This document shows positions 23,497 through 31,196 of a stretch of DNA of 64,000 nt, one piece after another. The notes beneath the pieces were generated by a model. That model searched no databases. It was not told the DNA's origin and saw only the letters and a list, made by a program, of their open reading frames with translations. Each line of letters begins with the position of its first letter. Position 1 is the first letter of the stretch. This DNA is from Pseudomonadota bacterium. Lineage in GTDB: Bacteria > Pseudomonadota > Alphaproteobacteria > Acetobacterales > Acetobacteraceae. Where the stretch lies: NCBI GenBank assembly GCA_021809435.1, contig JAKBAD010000001.1, positions 1 through 64,000 on the forward strand. The letters run 5' to 3'. A program made the translations under genes and the position numbers.

Positions 23497-24270
23497 TTAT
23501 TTCTCGACGAAGGCTTTCTCGATCACATATTCGCCGCGCTCATGGTGGCTGCCTTCGGCGAAGCCGCGGCGTTCGAGCATGGTTTGCAGGTCGCTCAGCA
23601 TGGCCGGGCTGCCGCAGAGCATGACGCGGTCGGTCTCTTTGTTGAGGGCGGGCAGGCCGAGATCGGCTTCGAGTTTGCCGGCCTCGAACAAGGCGGTGAG
23701 GCGGCCATTATGGCGGAAGGGCTCGCGGGTGACGGTGGGGTAATAGAGCAGCTTCTCGCGCGCCAGCTCGCCGAAGAACTCATCGTTATAGAGCTTGTTG
23801 ACGACTTCCTCGCCATAGCCGAGCTCGGCGATTTCGCGGCAGCCATGGGCGAGCACGATATGGTCGTAGAGGTCGTAGGTCTCGGGGTCTTTGGCGATGG
23901 AGACGAAGGGCGCGAGGCCGGTGCCGGTGGAGAGCAGGTAAAGCGTTTTGCCCGGCTTGAGGTTTTGCTGGATGAGCGTGCCAGTGGGCTTGGCGCCGAC
24001 CAGAAGCTCATCGCCCACCTGGATTTTTTGCAGATGCTGGGTGAGCGGGCCGTTGGGCACCTTGATCGAGAAAAACTCGAGATGGTCTTCGTGGTGGGCG
24101 CTGCACACCGAATAGGCGCGCAGCAGCGGCTTGCCGTTGATGGTCAGCCCGATCATGGTGAATTGCCCGCTGATGAACCGGAAGCCGGGATTGCGGGTGG
24201 CCGTGAAGCTGAATAGCCGGTCGGTCCAGTGCCGGACGGTGGTGACCGTCTCGGTGTACATCGTCGCCAA
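23497..24270 (-). CDS. fpr: Ferredoxin/flavodoxin-NADP+ reductase (Fpr type)
   Basis: 257 residues. FAD-binding RAYS at 51-54 with SVCSA, NADP-binding TGTGLAPF at 115-122, CGSPAM near the C-terminus, and the C-terminal AFVEK typical of the Azotobacter/Rhodobacter group of bacterial reductases. It exchanges electrons between NADPH and ferredoxin or flavodoxin, often in oxidative-stress defence. The TTG at 24270 is supported by GGAG 9 nt upstream and by alignment with the ATG of its tandem paralogue; the ATG at 24261 is an alternative. Confidence 0.9.
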   Translation of the reverse strand: MATMYTETVTTVRHWTDRLFSFTATRNPGFRFISGQFTMIGLTINGKPLLRAYSVCSAHHEDHLEFFSIKVPNGPLTQHLQKIQVGDELLVGAKPTGTLIQQNLKPGKTLYLLSTGTGLAPFVSIAKDPETYDLYDHIVLAHGCREIAELGYGEEVVNKLYNDEFFGELAREKLLYYPTVTREPFRHNGRLTALFEAGKLEADLGLPALNKETDRVMLCGSPAMLSDLQTMLERRGFAEGSHHERGEYVIEKAFVEK

Positions 24271-24524
24271 GACTCTAAACTCCGCTAAATGAGAAAATCC
24301 GCCGCGTGATAGCCGCTCTGGAGAAAAATGTTAACCTCTATTTTGGCGTTGCTGGCCGTAAAGAGCAAAAAACTCTCTCAACCCCGCTATGCGGGGCGGG
24401 CGGAGCGGGGCGCGGGTGGGGAAGCAATCAGGGGTAACCGTGAGGCGCGGGGCTTGTGTGCGCGGGCGGAGTTGGTTTTGCGCCCCGTTGGCGATATGAG
24501 GCGCTAACCAGCCCTTGGGGAACC

Positions 24525-25373
24525 ATGACCATGACCGAGATGACGCCCGCTCCTGTTGTTACCGTGGGGGAGGTGAGCTTTGGCAATGACCTGCCGCTCA
24601 GCCTGATTGCCGGGCCGTGCCAGATTGAGAGCGCGGCGCACGCGTTCGAGGTGGCCGCCGAGCTGAAGGAGATTGCCGGGCGGCTGGGTGTGGGGCTGGT
24701 GTTTAAAAGTTCGTTCGACAAGGCCAACCGCACCTCGCTCGGCGGCCGGCGGGGCGTGGGGCTGGCGGCTTCGTTGCAGATTTTCGCCGATATCAAGGAC
24801 CGGCTGGGGCTGCCGCTGCTGACCGATGTGCATGAGCGCGAGCACTGCGCGCCGGTGGCCGAAGTGGTGGATATTTTGCAGATTCCGGCGTTTTTGTGCC
24901 GCCAGACCGATTTGCTGATCGCCGCCGCCGAGACCGGGGCGGTGGTGAATGTGAAGAAGGGGCAGTTTCTGGCGCCCTGGGATATGAAGAATGTGATTGA
25001 TAAGGTGACCGGCTCGGGCAATGCGCGGGTGATGGTCACCGAGCGCGGCACCAGCTTTGGCTATAATACGCTGGTGTCGGATTTTCGGAGCCTGCCGATC
25101 ATGGAACGGTTTGGCGCGCCGGTGATTTTTGACGCCACCCATTCGGTGCAGCAGCCGGGCGGGTTGGGCGGGGCTTCGGGCGGGCAGCGGGAATTTGTGG
25201 CCGTGCTGGCGCGCGCCGCCGTGGCGGTGGGCGTGGCGGGGCTGTTTATCGAGACCCACCCGGACCCGGACAATGCCCCCTCGGATGGGCCGAACATGGT
25301 GAAGCTCGCGGATTTCGAGCGGCTGATCGAGGATTTGATGGTGTATGACGCGCTGACCAAGGCGGGCAAGTGA
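24525..25373 (+). CDS. kdsA: 2-dehydro-3-deoxyphosphooctonate aldolase (Kdo-8-phosphate synthase)
   Basis: 282 residues (E. coli 284). Condenses phosphoenolpyruvate and arabinose-5-phosphate to Kdo-8-P for lipopolysaccharide. Signature motifs [40 protein letters not shown] and [12 protein letters not shown] are present. The Cys in AGPCQ and the later His/Glu/Asp residues resemble the metal-dependent class, although class cannot be fixed by eye. The ATG at 24525 gives the family N-terminus. It is coupled to kdsD, whose product supplies arabinose-5-phosphate. Confidence 0.95.
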   Translation: MTMTEMTPAPVVTVGEVSFGNDLPLSLIAGPCQIESAAHAFEVAAELKEIAGRLGVGLVFKSSFDKANRTSLGGRRGVGLAASLQIFADIKDRLGLPLLTDVHEREHCAPVAEVVDILQIPAFLCRQTDLLIAAAETGAVVNVKKGQFLAPWDMKNVIDKVTGSGNARVMVTERGTSFGYNTLVSDFRSLPIMERFGAPVIFDATHSVQQPGGLGGASGGQREFVAVLARAAVAVGVAGLFIETHPDPDNAPSDGPNMVKLADFERLIEDLMVYDALTKAGK

Positions 25374-26386
25374 TGATGAGCGCGGCGGTGCCCGAGCCCG
25401 ATATGGCGGCACCCGAGACCAGGGCGGCGGTGGCGCGGCTGGCACGCACGCTGGAGACCGAGCAGCGCGGGCTGGAGGCGATGCGCGCGGCGGTGGCGGC
25501 CGGGCCGCTGGCCGAGAATTTTGTGCGCGCGGTGCTGGCGATTGAGCAGAGCGGTGGCTCGGTGGTGGTGACGGGCATGGGCAAGTCGGGCCATGTGGGG
25601 GGCAAGATTGCCGCCACCCTGGCCAGCACCGGCACGCACAGCCATTTTGTGCACCCCGCCGAGGCCAGCCATGGCGATTTGGGCATGATTGCCCCCACTG
25701 ACGTGGTGCTGGCGCTTTCCTGGTCGGGTGAGGCGCCGGAGTTGGCCAATATCATCACCTACACGCGCCGGTTTGGCATTACGCTGATCGCCATGACCTC
25801 GAAGCCGGGCTCGGCGCTGGGGCGGGCGGCGGATATCGGGCTGTTTTTGCCCGCCGCCGAGGAGGCCTGCCCCAACGGGCTGGCGCCCACCACCAGCACC
25901 ACCATGCAGATGGTGGCGGGCGATGCGCTGGCGGTGATGCTGCTGGAGCGCAAGGGATTCTCGGCGCGTGATTTCCGGCGCTATCACCCCGGCGGCAAGC
26001 TGGGCGCGCAGCTGCTGAGCGTGGCCCAGCTGATGCACAAGGGCGCCGATTTGCCGATTGTGCATAAGGACACCATGCTCTCGGCCGGGATTGTCGAGAT
26101 GACCTCGAAGCGGTTTGGTATTGCGGCGGTGGTCGATGAGGGCGGCAACCTGATTGGCGCGCTGACCGATGGCGATTTGCGCCGGGCCTTTCAGAACGGG
26201 TTCGCCGATATGAAGGTGGAGCAGGCGATGGGCAAGCGGCCCCAGACCGTGACCGCCGACACCATGGCCGCCGAGGTGCTGGCGCGGATGAATGATTTGC
26301 GCATTACCTGCGTGTTTGTGGTGGAGGGCCATAAGCCCGTGGGGCTGGTGCATATTCATGACCTGCTGCGCGCGGGCGTGGCCTGA
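25373..26386 (+). CDS. kdsD: Arabinose-5-phosphate isomerase (KpsF/GutQ family)
   Basis: 337 residues. An N-terminal SIS sugar-isomerase domain (VVTGMGKSGHVGGKIAATLASTGT, then ALSWSGEAPEL and the SKPGSALG segment) is followed by two CBS domains (about 210-335). It converts ribulose-5-phosphate to arabinose-5-phosphate, the substrate of the kdsA product. The start ATG shares a base with the kdsA stop (TGATG); GTG 3 nt upstream and ATG 3 nt downstream are alternatives. Confidence 0.93.
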   Translation: MMSAAVPEPDMAAPETRAAVARLARTLETEQRGLEAMRAAVAAGPLAENFVRAVLAIEQSGGSVVVTGMGKSGHVGGKIAATLASTGTHSHFVHPAEASHGDLGMIAPTDVVLALSWSGEAPELANIITYTRRFGITLIAMTSKPGSALGRAADIGLFLPAAEEACPNGLAPTTSTTMQMVAGDALAVMLLERKGFSARDFRRYHPGGKLGAQLLSVAQLMHKGADLPIVHKDTMLSAGIVEMTSKRFGIAAVVDEGGNLIGALTDGDLRRAFQNGFADMKVEQAMGKRPQTVTADTMAAEVLARMNDLRITCVFVVEGHKPVGLVHIHDLLRAGVA

Positions 26387-26484
26387 GGCGGGGATAAACA
26401 CGCCGCGGATTTTGCGCGGTCTTTGTCATGCGGGCGGTGGCGGAAACGCTTGCGGGTGAGGGCGGCGCGTGGTGCAATGTGAAC

Positions 26485-27051
26485 ATGGTGCGGTTGGATC
26501 GTATTGTTACACGGGGGGGGGATGGCGGGGAGACGTCGCTGGGCGATGGCACCCGTCTGCCCAAATCGGCGCCGCGCATTGCCGCGCTGGGTGAGGTGGA
26601 TGAGGCCAATGCCGCGATCGGCGTGGCGCGGACACAGGTGCCGCTGGGCGTGGCGGAGCTGCTTGGGCGTATCCAGAATGATTTGTTCGATGTCGGGGCC
26701 GATTTGTGCCTGCCGCTTGGCCAGGAGCGCCCGGCGCTGCGGGTGAGCGCGGCGCAGGTGGAATGGCTGGAAGGCGAGATTGGGCGGTTGAATGAGAGCC
26801 TGGCGCCGCTGACCTCGTTTGTGCTGCCGGGCGGGACGCCGGGAGCGGCGTTTTTGCATCTGGCCCGCACGGTGGTGCGCCGCGCCGAACGGGCGGTGGT
26901 GCATTTGGCCGAGGCACCGGGCGAGACGCTGAACCGGCTGGTGCTGATTTACCTTAACCGGCTCTCGGATCTGCTGTTTGTGCTCGCGCGCGTGGCCAAT
27001 GCCGAGGGGGCGGGCGATGTGGCCTGGGAGCCGGGGCGTGATGGCGGCTGA
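26485..27051 (+). CDS. Cob(I)alamin adenosyltransferase, PduO type
   Basis: 188 residues. TRGGDGGETSLGDGTRLPKS-like N-terminal ATP loop, LGEVDEANAAIG, and the C-terminal LARTVVRRAER and YLNRLSDLLFVLAR motifs of ATP:cob(I)alamin adenosyltransferases. It transfers the adenosyl group to cobalamin to form coenzyme B12. The ATG at 26485 gives the usual short N-terminus; an in-frame start 57 nt upstream is less likely. The gene overlaps the kinase gene by 11 bp. No other cobalamin gene lies in the window. Confidence 0.92.
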   Translation: MVRLDRIVTRGGDGGETSLGDGTRLPKSAPRIAALGEVDEANAAIGVARTQVPLGVAELLGRIQNDLFDVGADLCLPLGQERPALRVSAAQVEWLEGEIGRLNESLAPLTSFVLPGGTPGAAFLHLARTVVRRAERAVVHLAEAPGETLNRLVLIYLNRLSDLLFVLARVANAEGAGDVAWEPGRDGG

Positions 27052-28756
27052 GACGCCGGGCGCGGCGCCGCTGTGCGCGGGGGCGTGGTCGCTGGCGCTG
27101 GGCTTTGCCAGCACGCAGGGGGCTGAGGTCTCGCGTAATTTTTATGCGGTTTATGAGGGGGCGCCGTTTGGCGCGGCCGAGCGCGGGCTGCTGGCCGTGA
27201 TGGCGCGCGGCCACGGGCTGGAGGGCACGGGCGGGCTGGCGGGGCGGGATTCGGCGCAATCGGCCGTGCATGGGTTCGCGGAGGGGTATTTTGGCGCGCC
27301 GCGCACGCTCTCGGGGCGGCGGGCGAGTTCATTGTCGCTGGCATCCGTCAATCGGTGGTTGGCGGGGCATATGCAGGGCGATGCCTCGCGGCATCTGGCG
27401 CCGGTTTCGCTCTCGGGGGTGGTGTTGCAGCACCGCGAGGTGGGGCTGGTGCAAATTGGCGCCTGCCAGCTTTACCGGGTGCGCGGTGGCGTGGTGACGC
27501 CGCTGATGCGTGCCCATGTGCGCCCCGCCCAGACCATGCCCGCCCGCGCGCTGGGGCTCGACCAGGACGTGACCGTGGACCATGCCGAGGAGCTGGCCGA
27601 GGCGGGCGATGTGCTGGTGTTGCTGGCGGGGGTGGAGGATTGGTTGCCCGAGGCGGTTTATGCCGCGCTCGACGCCGTGCCCGATGCCGGGCAGCCCGTG
27701 GAGCGTTTGGCCAAGCAGGTGCTGGCGGCGCTGACTTTGCCGGCGGGGGCCGATGTTTCGGTGATGGCGCTGCGTATTTTAACCCTGCCCGCGCCCAATG
27801 AGACCCGCGCCATTGCCGCGCTGAAAGAGCTGCCCCTGCGCCCGCCGCCCCGCGAGGGCGATGTTTGGGATGGATTCGAGATTGGCGAGACGCTGTTTCG
27901 CGGGCGCTATACGCTGCTGAAAAAAGCCTTTGACACCGAGGGGCAGCGGGTGGTGGCGATGAAAATTCCGCTGCCCGCCATGCTGCAAGACGAGGTGTTC
28001 AGCGCCGGATTCATGCGCGAGGCGTGGATTGGCGGGGCGGTGCGCTCGAGCGTGGTGGTGCATTATATCGATATTCCGATCGAGCGGCGCTCATCGCTTT
28101 ATCTGGTCATGCCTTATTATGAGGGCGAGACGTTGGAGCGGCGGCTCAACCGCGGGCCACTGGTGAGCCTGCCCGAAGGGGTGGGGATTGCCCTGAAGCT
28201 GTGCGAGGCGGTGCAGGATCTGGCCGCCATTCAGGTCATCCACCGCGATATCAAGCCTGAGAACGTGATGCTGCTGAAGGCGCGCGGCGAGGTGCGGCTG
28301 CTGGATTTGGGGCTGGCTTATTTGCCCGGCATTGATGTGGCCGACGCCACCAAGACCGGCGGCACCATACGCTATATGGCGCCCGAGCTGCTGAAGGGGG
28401 CGCCGGTTTCGGGGCGTTCGGAGGTGTATGCGCTGGGCGTGACCTTATACCGGGTATTCGCGGGTGGGCCGTTTCCGTTCGGGCAGCGCGAGAAGCTGCC
28501 GCTTGCCCGGCTGCGGCCCGATTTGCCCTCGTGGTTGGGCGAGGTGCTCAAGCGCGCGCTGGCGCCCGAGCCCGAGCGGCGCTTTGCCAATGCCGGGGAG
28601 CTGGCCAAGGCCCTGCAGATTGGCCTGACCGAGGGCGCCGAGCCCATGCCGCGCCCGACGCTGTGGCTGGGGCTGCGCGATGCACGGTTGTGGCAGGTGA
28701 TCTGCTTTTTGTTGGTGGCGTTGTCGCTATATTTGTGGGTGCGAGGAGGGAGATGA
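27041..28756 (+). CDS. Membrane-anchored Ser/Thr protein kinase with degenerate PP2C domain
   Basis: 571 residues. About 15-240 is a PP2C-like domain, but the metal-site aspartates seem missing: the NQD position reads SRNFYAVY, the ADG position reads MARGHG and the GDxRxY position reads GACQLYRV. The kinase domain (about 275-530) has Lys308 (VVAMKIP), HRDIKPEN at 401-408, DLG at 422-424 and YMAPELL, so it looks active, with an atypical glycine loop. One membrane helix near the C-terminus (FLLVALSLYLW). The family is usually called a bifunctional kinase/phosphatase; here the phosphatase half is probably regulatory. Coupled to the metallophosphoesterase by ATGA. Confidence 0.85.
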   Translation: MAAETPGAAPLCAGAWSLALGFASTQGAEVSRNFYAVYEGAPFGAAERGLLAVMARGHGLEGTGGLAGRDSAQSAVHGFAEGYFGAPRTLSGRRASSLSLASVNRWLAGHMQGDASRHLAPVSLSGVVLQHREVGLVQIGACQLYRVRGGVVTPLMRAHVRPAQTMPARALGLDQDVTVDHAEELAEAGDVLVLLAGVEDWLPEAVYAALDAVPDAGQPVERLAKQVLAALTLPAGADVSVMALRILTLPAPNETRAIAALKELPLRPPPREGDVWDGFEIGETLFRGRYTLLKKAFDTEGQRVVAMKIPLPAMLQDEVFSAGFMREAWIGGAVRSSVVVHYIDIPIERRSSLYLVMPYYEGETLERRLNRGPLVSLPEGVGIALKLCEAVQDLAAIQVIHRDIKPENVMLLKARGEVRLLDLGLAYLPGIDVADATKTGGTIRYMAPELLKGAPVSGRSEVYALGVTLYRVFAGGPFPFGQREKLPLARLRPDLPSWLGEVLKRALAPEPERRFANAGELAKALQIGLTEGAEPMPRPTLWLGLRDARLWQVICFLLVALSLYLWVRGGR

Positions 28757-29610
28757 TCCGCATCCTGCATATGAGCGATTTGCACATAGAGATGGAACGC
28801 TGGCGGCTTTCCATCGCGGGGTGGAATGATTTTGTCGCCCGTCATAAAAGCCCGCAGCGCCACCCCTGGCGCGGGCCGATGCTGACCGGACTGCCCAAGC
28901 CCGACCTGGTGGTTTTGGCGGGCGATATTCACCAGGGCTTGCGCAGCGTGGTGTATGCCGAGCAGGTGGCTGGGTTTTTCAACGCCCCCGTGGTGCTGGT
29001 GGCCGGCAACCATGAATATTACCACCAGCATATGGATCTGATTGACCCCGCGCTGCATTCGGCGGCCTTGCATTCCAAGGGGCGGGTCAAGTTTTTGGAA
29101 AATTCGATCGCCAGTTTCGAGTTTGATGGCGGGCGGCTGCATGTGCTGGGCTGCACGCTGTGGACCGATTACCGCCTGCGCGGCCACCCGCACGAGGCCA
29201 TGGAGTTCGCCGCCCGGCGGATGAATGACCATAGGCTGATTTATCGCGTCTCCTCGCGGTTTATGCCCCAGCACGCGCTGGCGCGCCATGAGGTCTCGCG
29301 CCAATGGCTGCGCGACCAGGTGGTGCGGCTGCGGCTGGAAGACCCCCAGGCTAAGGTGCTGGTGGTGACCCACCACGCGCCTAGCCCCGAAGGGCTGGGC
29401 GCGCGGCGCGACGATATCGCGCCGGCTTATGCCTCCACGCTGTTGGAGGAGTTTGGACCGACACGGCCCCATGCGTGGATTCACGGCCATACCCATTATC
29501 GCCATGACAGCGAGGTGAACGGGGTGCGTCTGGCATCGGCGCCGCGGGGCTATGTGACGCATGAGCGGGAATTCGCGCTTAGCTACCGGCCGGGGGTTTT
29601 GGAACTCTGA
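28753..29610 (+). CDS. Calcineurin-like metallophosphoesterase
   Basis: 285 residues with the five-part dimetal signature: MSDLHIE, LAGDIHQG, AGNHEYY, VVTHHAPS and HGHTHYRHD. Substrate unknown; candidates are phosphoproteins or nucleotides. GGAGGG is 2 nt upstream of the ATG at 28753, which overlaps the kinase stop. The adjacency may mean that it opposes the kinase, since the kinase's own phosphatase domain seems inactive. This is inference from gene order. Confidence 0.88.
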   Translation: MIRILHMSDLHIEMERWRLSIAGWNDFVARHKSPQRHPWRGPMLTGLPKPDLVVLAGDIHQGLRSVVYAEQVAGFFNAPVVLVAGNHEYYHQHMDLIDPALHSAALHSKGRVKFLENSIASFEFDGGRLHVLGCTLWTDYRLRGHPHEAMEFAARRMNDHRLIYRVSSRFMPQHALARHEVSRQWLRDQVVRLRLEDPQAKVLVVTHHAPSPEGLGARRDDIAPAYASTLLEEFGPTRPHAWIHGHTHYRHDSEVNGVRLASAPRGYVTHEREFALSYRPGVLEL

Positions 29611-29633
29611 CCGCCCTTTGAGCGGGGGACTCG

Positions 29634-29683
29634 TTGACAGACAAAAATTCCTGTGGTTCATTATATTTAATCACCAGGAATTT
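29634..29683 (+). promoter_or_regulatory. Promoter/operator region of the sarcosine oxidase operon
   Basis: TTGACA at 29634-29639 is a perfect -35 hexamer. The best -10 candidates (CATTAT 29659, TATATT 29662) have spacers of 19-22 bp, longer than optimal. The region is framed by a dyad: AAATTCCTG at 29645-29653 and CAGGAATTT at 29675-29683. This arrangement around the probable -10 fits a repressor or activator site. The AT-rich block stands out from its GC-rich flanks. Confidence 0.5.
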
Positions 29684-29694
29684 AATGGCTGATC

Positions 29695-30945
29695 ATGCGT
29701 TATTCCGCTCTCACCGTTTTGACCCAGGCCCTGAAGGGGCATACCGGCTGGATGCCAGCCTGGCGCAAGGCCAGCCCGGCGCCTGCTTATGATGTGATCA
29801 TTATTGGCGGGGGCGGCACGGGGCTGGCGACCGCTTATTATCTGGCCAAGAATTTTGCCGTGGGGCGGGTTGCGGTTTTGGAGAAAAGCTGGGTGGGGAG
29901 TGGCAATATCGGCCGTAACACCACCATTGTGCGCTCGAACTATTTGCTGCCTGAGAATGTGGCGTTTTATGAACTCTCGCTCAAGCTTTGGGAGGGGCTG
30001 GAGCGCGATCTCAATTACAATGCCATGGTGTCGCAGCGCGGCGTGTTCAATATTTATCACTCTGACGCGCAGAGGGATGCTTATGCGCGGCGGGGCAATG
30101 CGATGCGGCTGCATGGCGTGGACGCGGCGTTGCTCGACCGTGAGCAGTTGCGCCGGGAAATTCCGTTTCTGGATTATGAGACTGCGCGATTTCCGGTGCT
30201 GGGCGCGCTGGTGCAGCGGCGCGGCGGGACGGTAAGGCACGATGCGGTGGCCTGGGGATATGCGCGCGCGGCGGACCGTTTGGGGGTCGATATCATCGAA
30301 AATTGTGAAGTCACCGGCTTTATGTTCGAGAACGGGGCGGTATGCGGCGTGGAGACGACGCGGGGGACGATGAAGGCCGGCAAGGTGGCGTTGTGTGTGG
30401 CGGGGGCGTCATCGGTGCTGGCGGCGAAGGCGGGGCTGCGGCTGCCAATTGAGACCCATGTGATGCAGGCGTTTGTGACCGAGGGGCTGAAGCCCTTGAT
30501 AGACAACGTGATCACGTTCGGGGCCGGGCATTTTTACATTTCGCAGTCAGACAAAGGCGGGTTGGTGTTTGGCGGGGATATTGACGGGTATAATTCCTAT
30601 GCCCAGCGCGGCAATCTGCCGGTGGTGGAAGATGTGTGCGAGGGCGGCATGGCGTTGATGCCGATGATCGGGCGGTTGCGGCTGCTGCGCTCCTGGGGCG
30701 GGGTGATGGATATGAGCATGGATGGCTCGCCGATCATCGATGCGACGCCGGTTGGGAGGCTCTTTCTCAATGCGGGCTGGTGTTATGGCGGGTTCAAGGC
30801 CGTGCCGGGCGCCGGGTTTTGTTGCGCGCATTTGCTGGCCACCGGCGCGCCGCATGAGGCGGCGGCGGGCTACCGGCTGGGGCGCTTTGCGGAGGGCCGG
30901 GTGATTGACGAAAAAGGGGTCGGCGCGCAGCCGAATCTGCACTGA
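29695..30945 (+). CDS. soxB: Sarcosine oxidase beta subunit
   Basis: 416 residues. MRYSALTVL N-terminus, FAD-binding DVIIIGGGGTGLATAYYLAK (33-52) and the RHDAVAW segment whose His182 corresponds by my alignment to the covalent-FMN His of heterotetrameric sarcosine oxidases. SoxB oxidises sarcosine; the methyl group leaves as an imine that is captured by tetrahydrofolate. First gene of soxB-soxD-soxA-soxG with short overlaps. Dimethylglycine or a related secondary amine as substrate cannot be excluded. Confidence 0.93.
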   Translation: MRYSALTVLTQALKGHTGWMPAWRKASPAPAYDVIIIGGGGTGLATAYYLAKNFAVGRVAVLEKSWVGSGNIGRNTTIVRSNYLLPENVAFYELSLKLWEGLERDLNYNAMVSQRGVFNIYHSDAQRDAYARRGNAMRLHGVDAALLDREQLRREIPFLDYETARFPVLGALVQRRGGTVRHDAVAWGYARAADRLGVDIIENCEVTGFMFENGAVCGVETTRGTMKAGKVALCVAGASSVLAAKAGLRLPIETHVMQAFVTEGLKPLIDNVITFGAGHFYISQSDKGGLVFGGDIDGYNSYAQRGNLPVVEDVCEGGMALMPMIGRLRLLRSWGGVMDMSMDGSPIIDATPVGRLFLNAGWCYGGFKAVPGAGFCCAHLLATGAPHEAAAGYRLGRFAEGRVIDEKGVGAQPNLH

Positions 30946-31196
30946 TGCGCATTGAATGTCCGTATTGCGGCCCGCGAGGGGCGGAGGAATTTGTTTACAC
31001 CCAGGATGCCGAGCGCGCGCGGCCCACGGATGGCGGTGCTTCGCCCACTGAGGACTGGGCGGCTTATGTATATCTGCGCGATAATCTGCCCGGTGCGCGG
31101 CGGGAATATTGGTACCATCAGGGGGGCTGCCGGGCGTGGCTCAAGGTGACGCGCGATGTCTCGACGCATGAAATCTTGAAAGTTGAGCTGCCATGA
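30945..31196 (+). CDS. soxD: Sarcosine oxidase delta subunit
   Basis: 83 residues. Zinc-site pattern CPYC at 5-8 and HQGGC near residues 59-63, with WAAYVYLRDN and the C-terminal ILKVELP. This small subunit binds zinc and completes the heterotetramer. Its ATG shares a base with the soxB stop and its stop overlaps the soxA ATG. Confidence 0.93.
   Translation: MRIECPYCGPRGAEEFVYTQDAERARPTDGGASPTEDWAAYVYLRDNLPGARREYWYHQGGCRAWLKVTRDVSTHEILKVELP

Noticed and set aside
24382-24397. ACCCCGC-TAT-GCGGGGC hairpin before kdsA
   Set aside because: It has no T-run and no gene ending nearby on either strand, so it is not called a terminator. An attenuator role cannot be shown.
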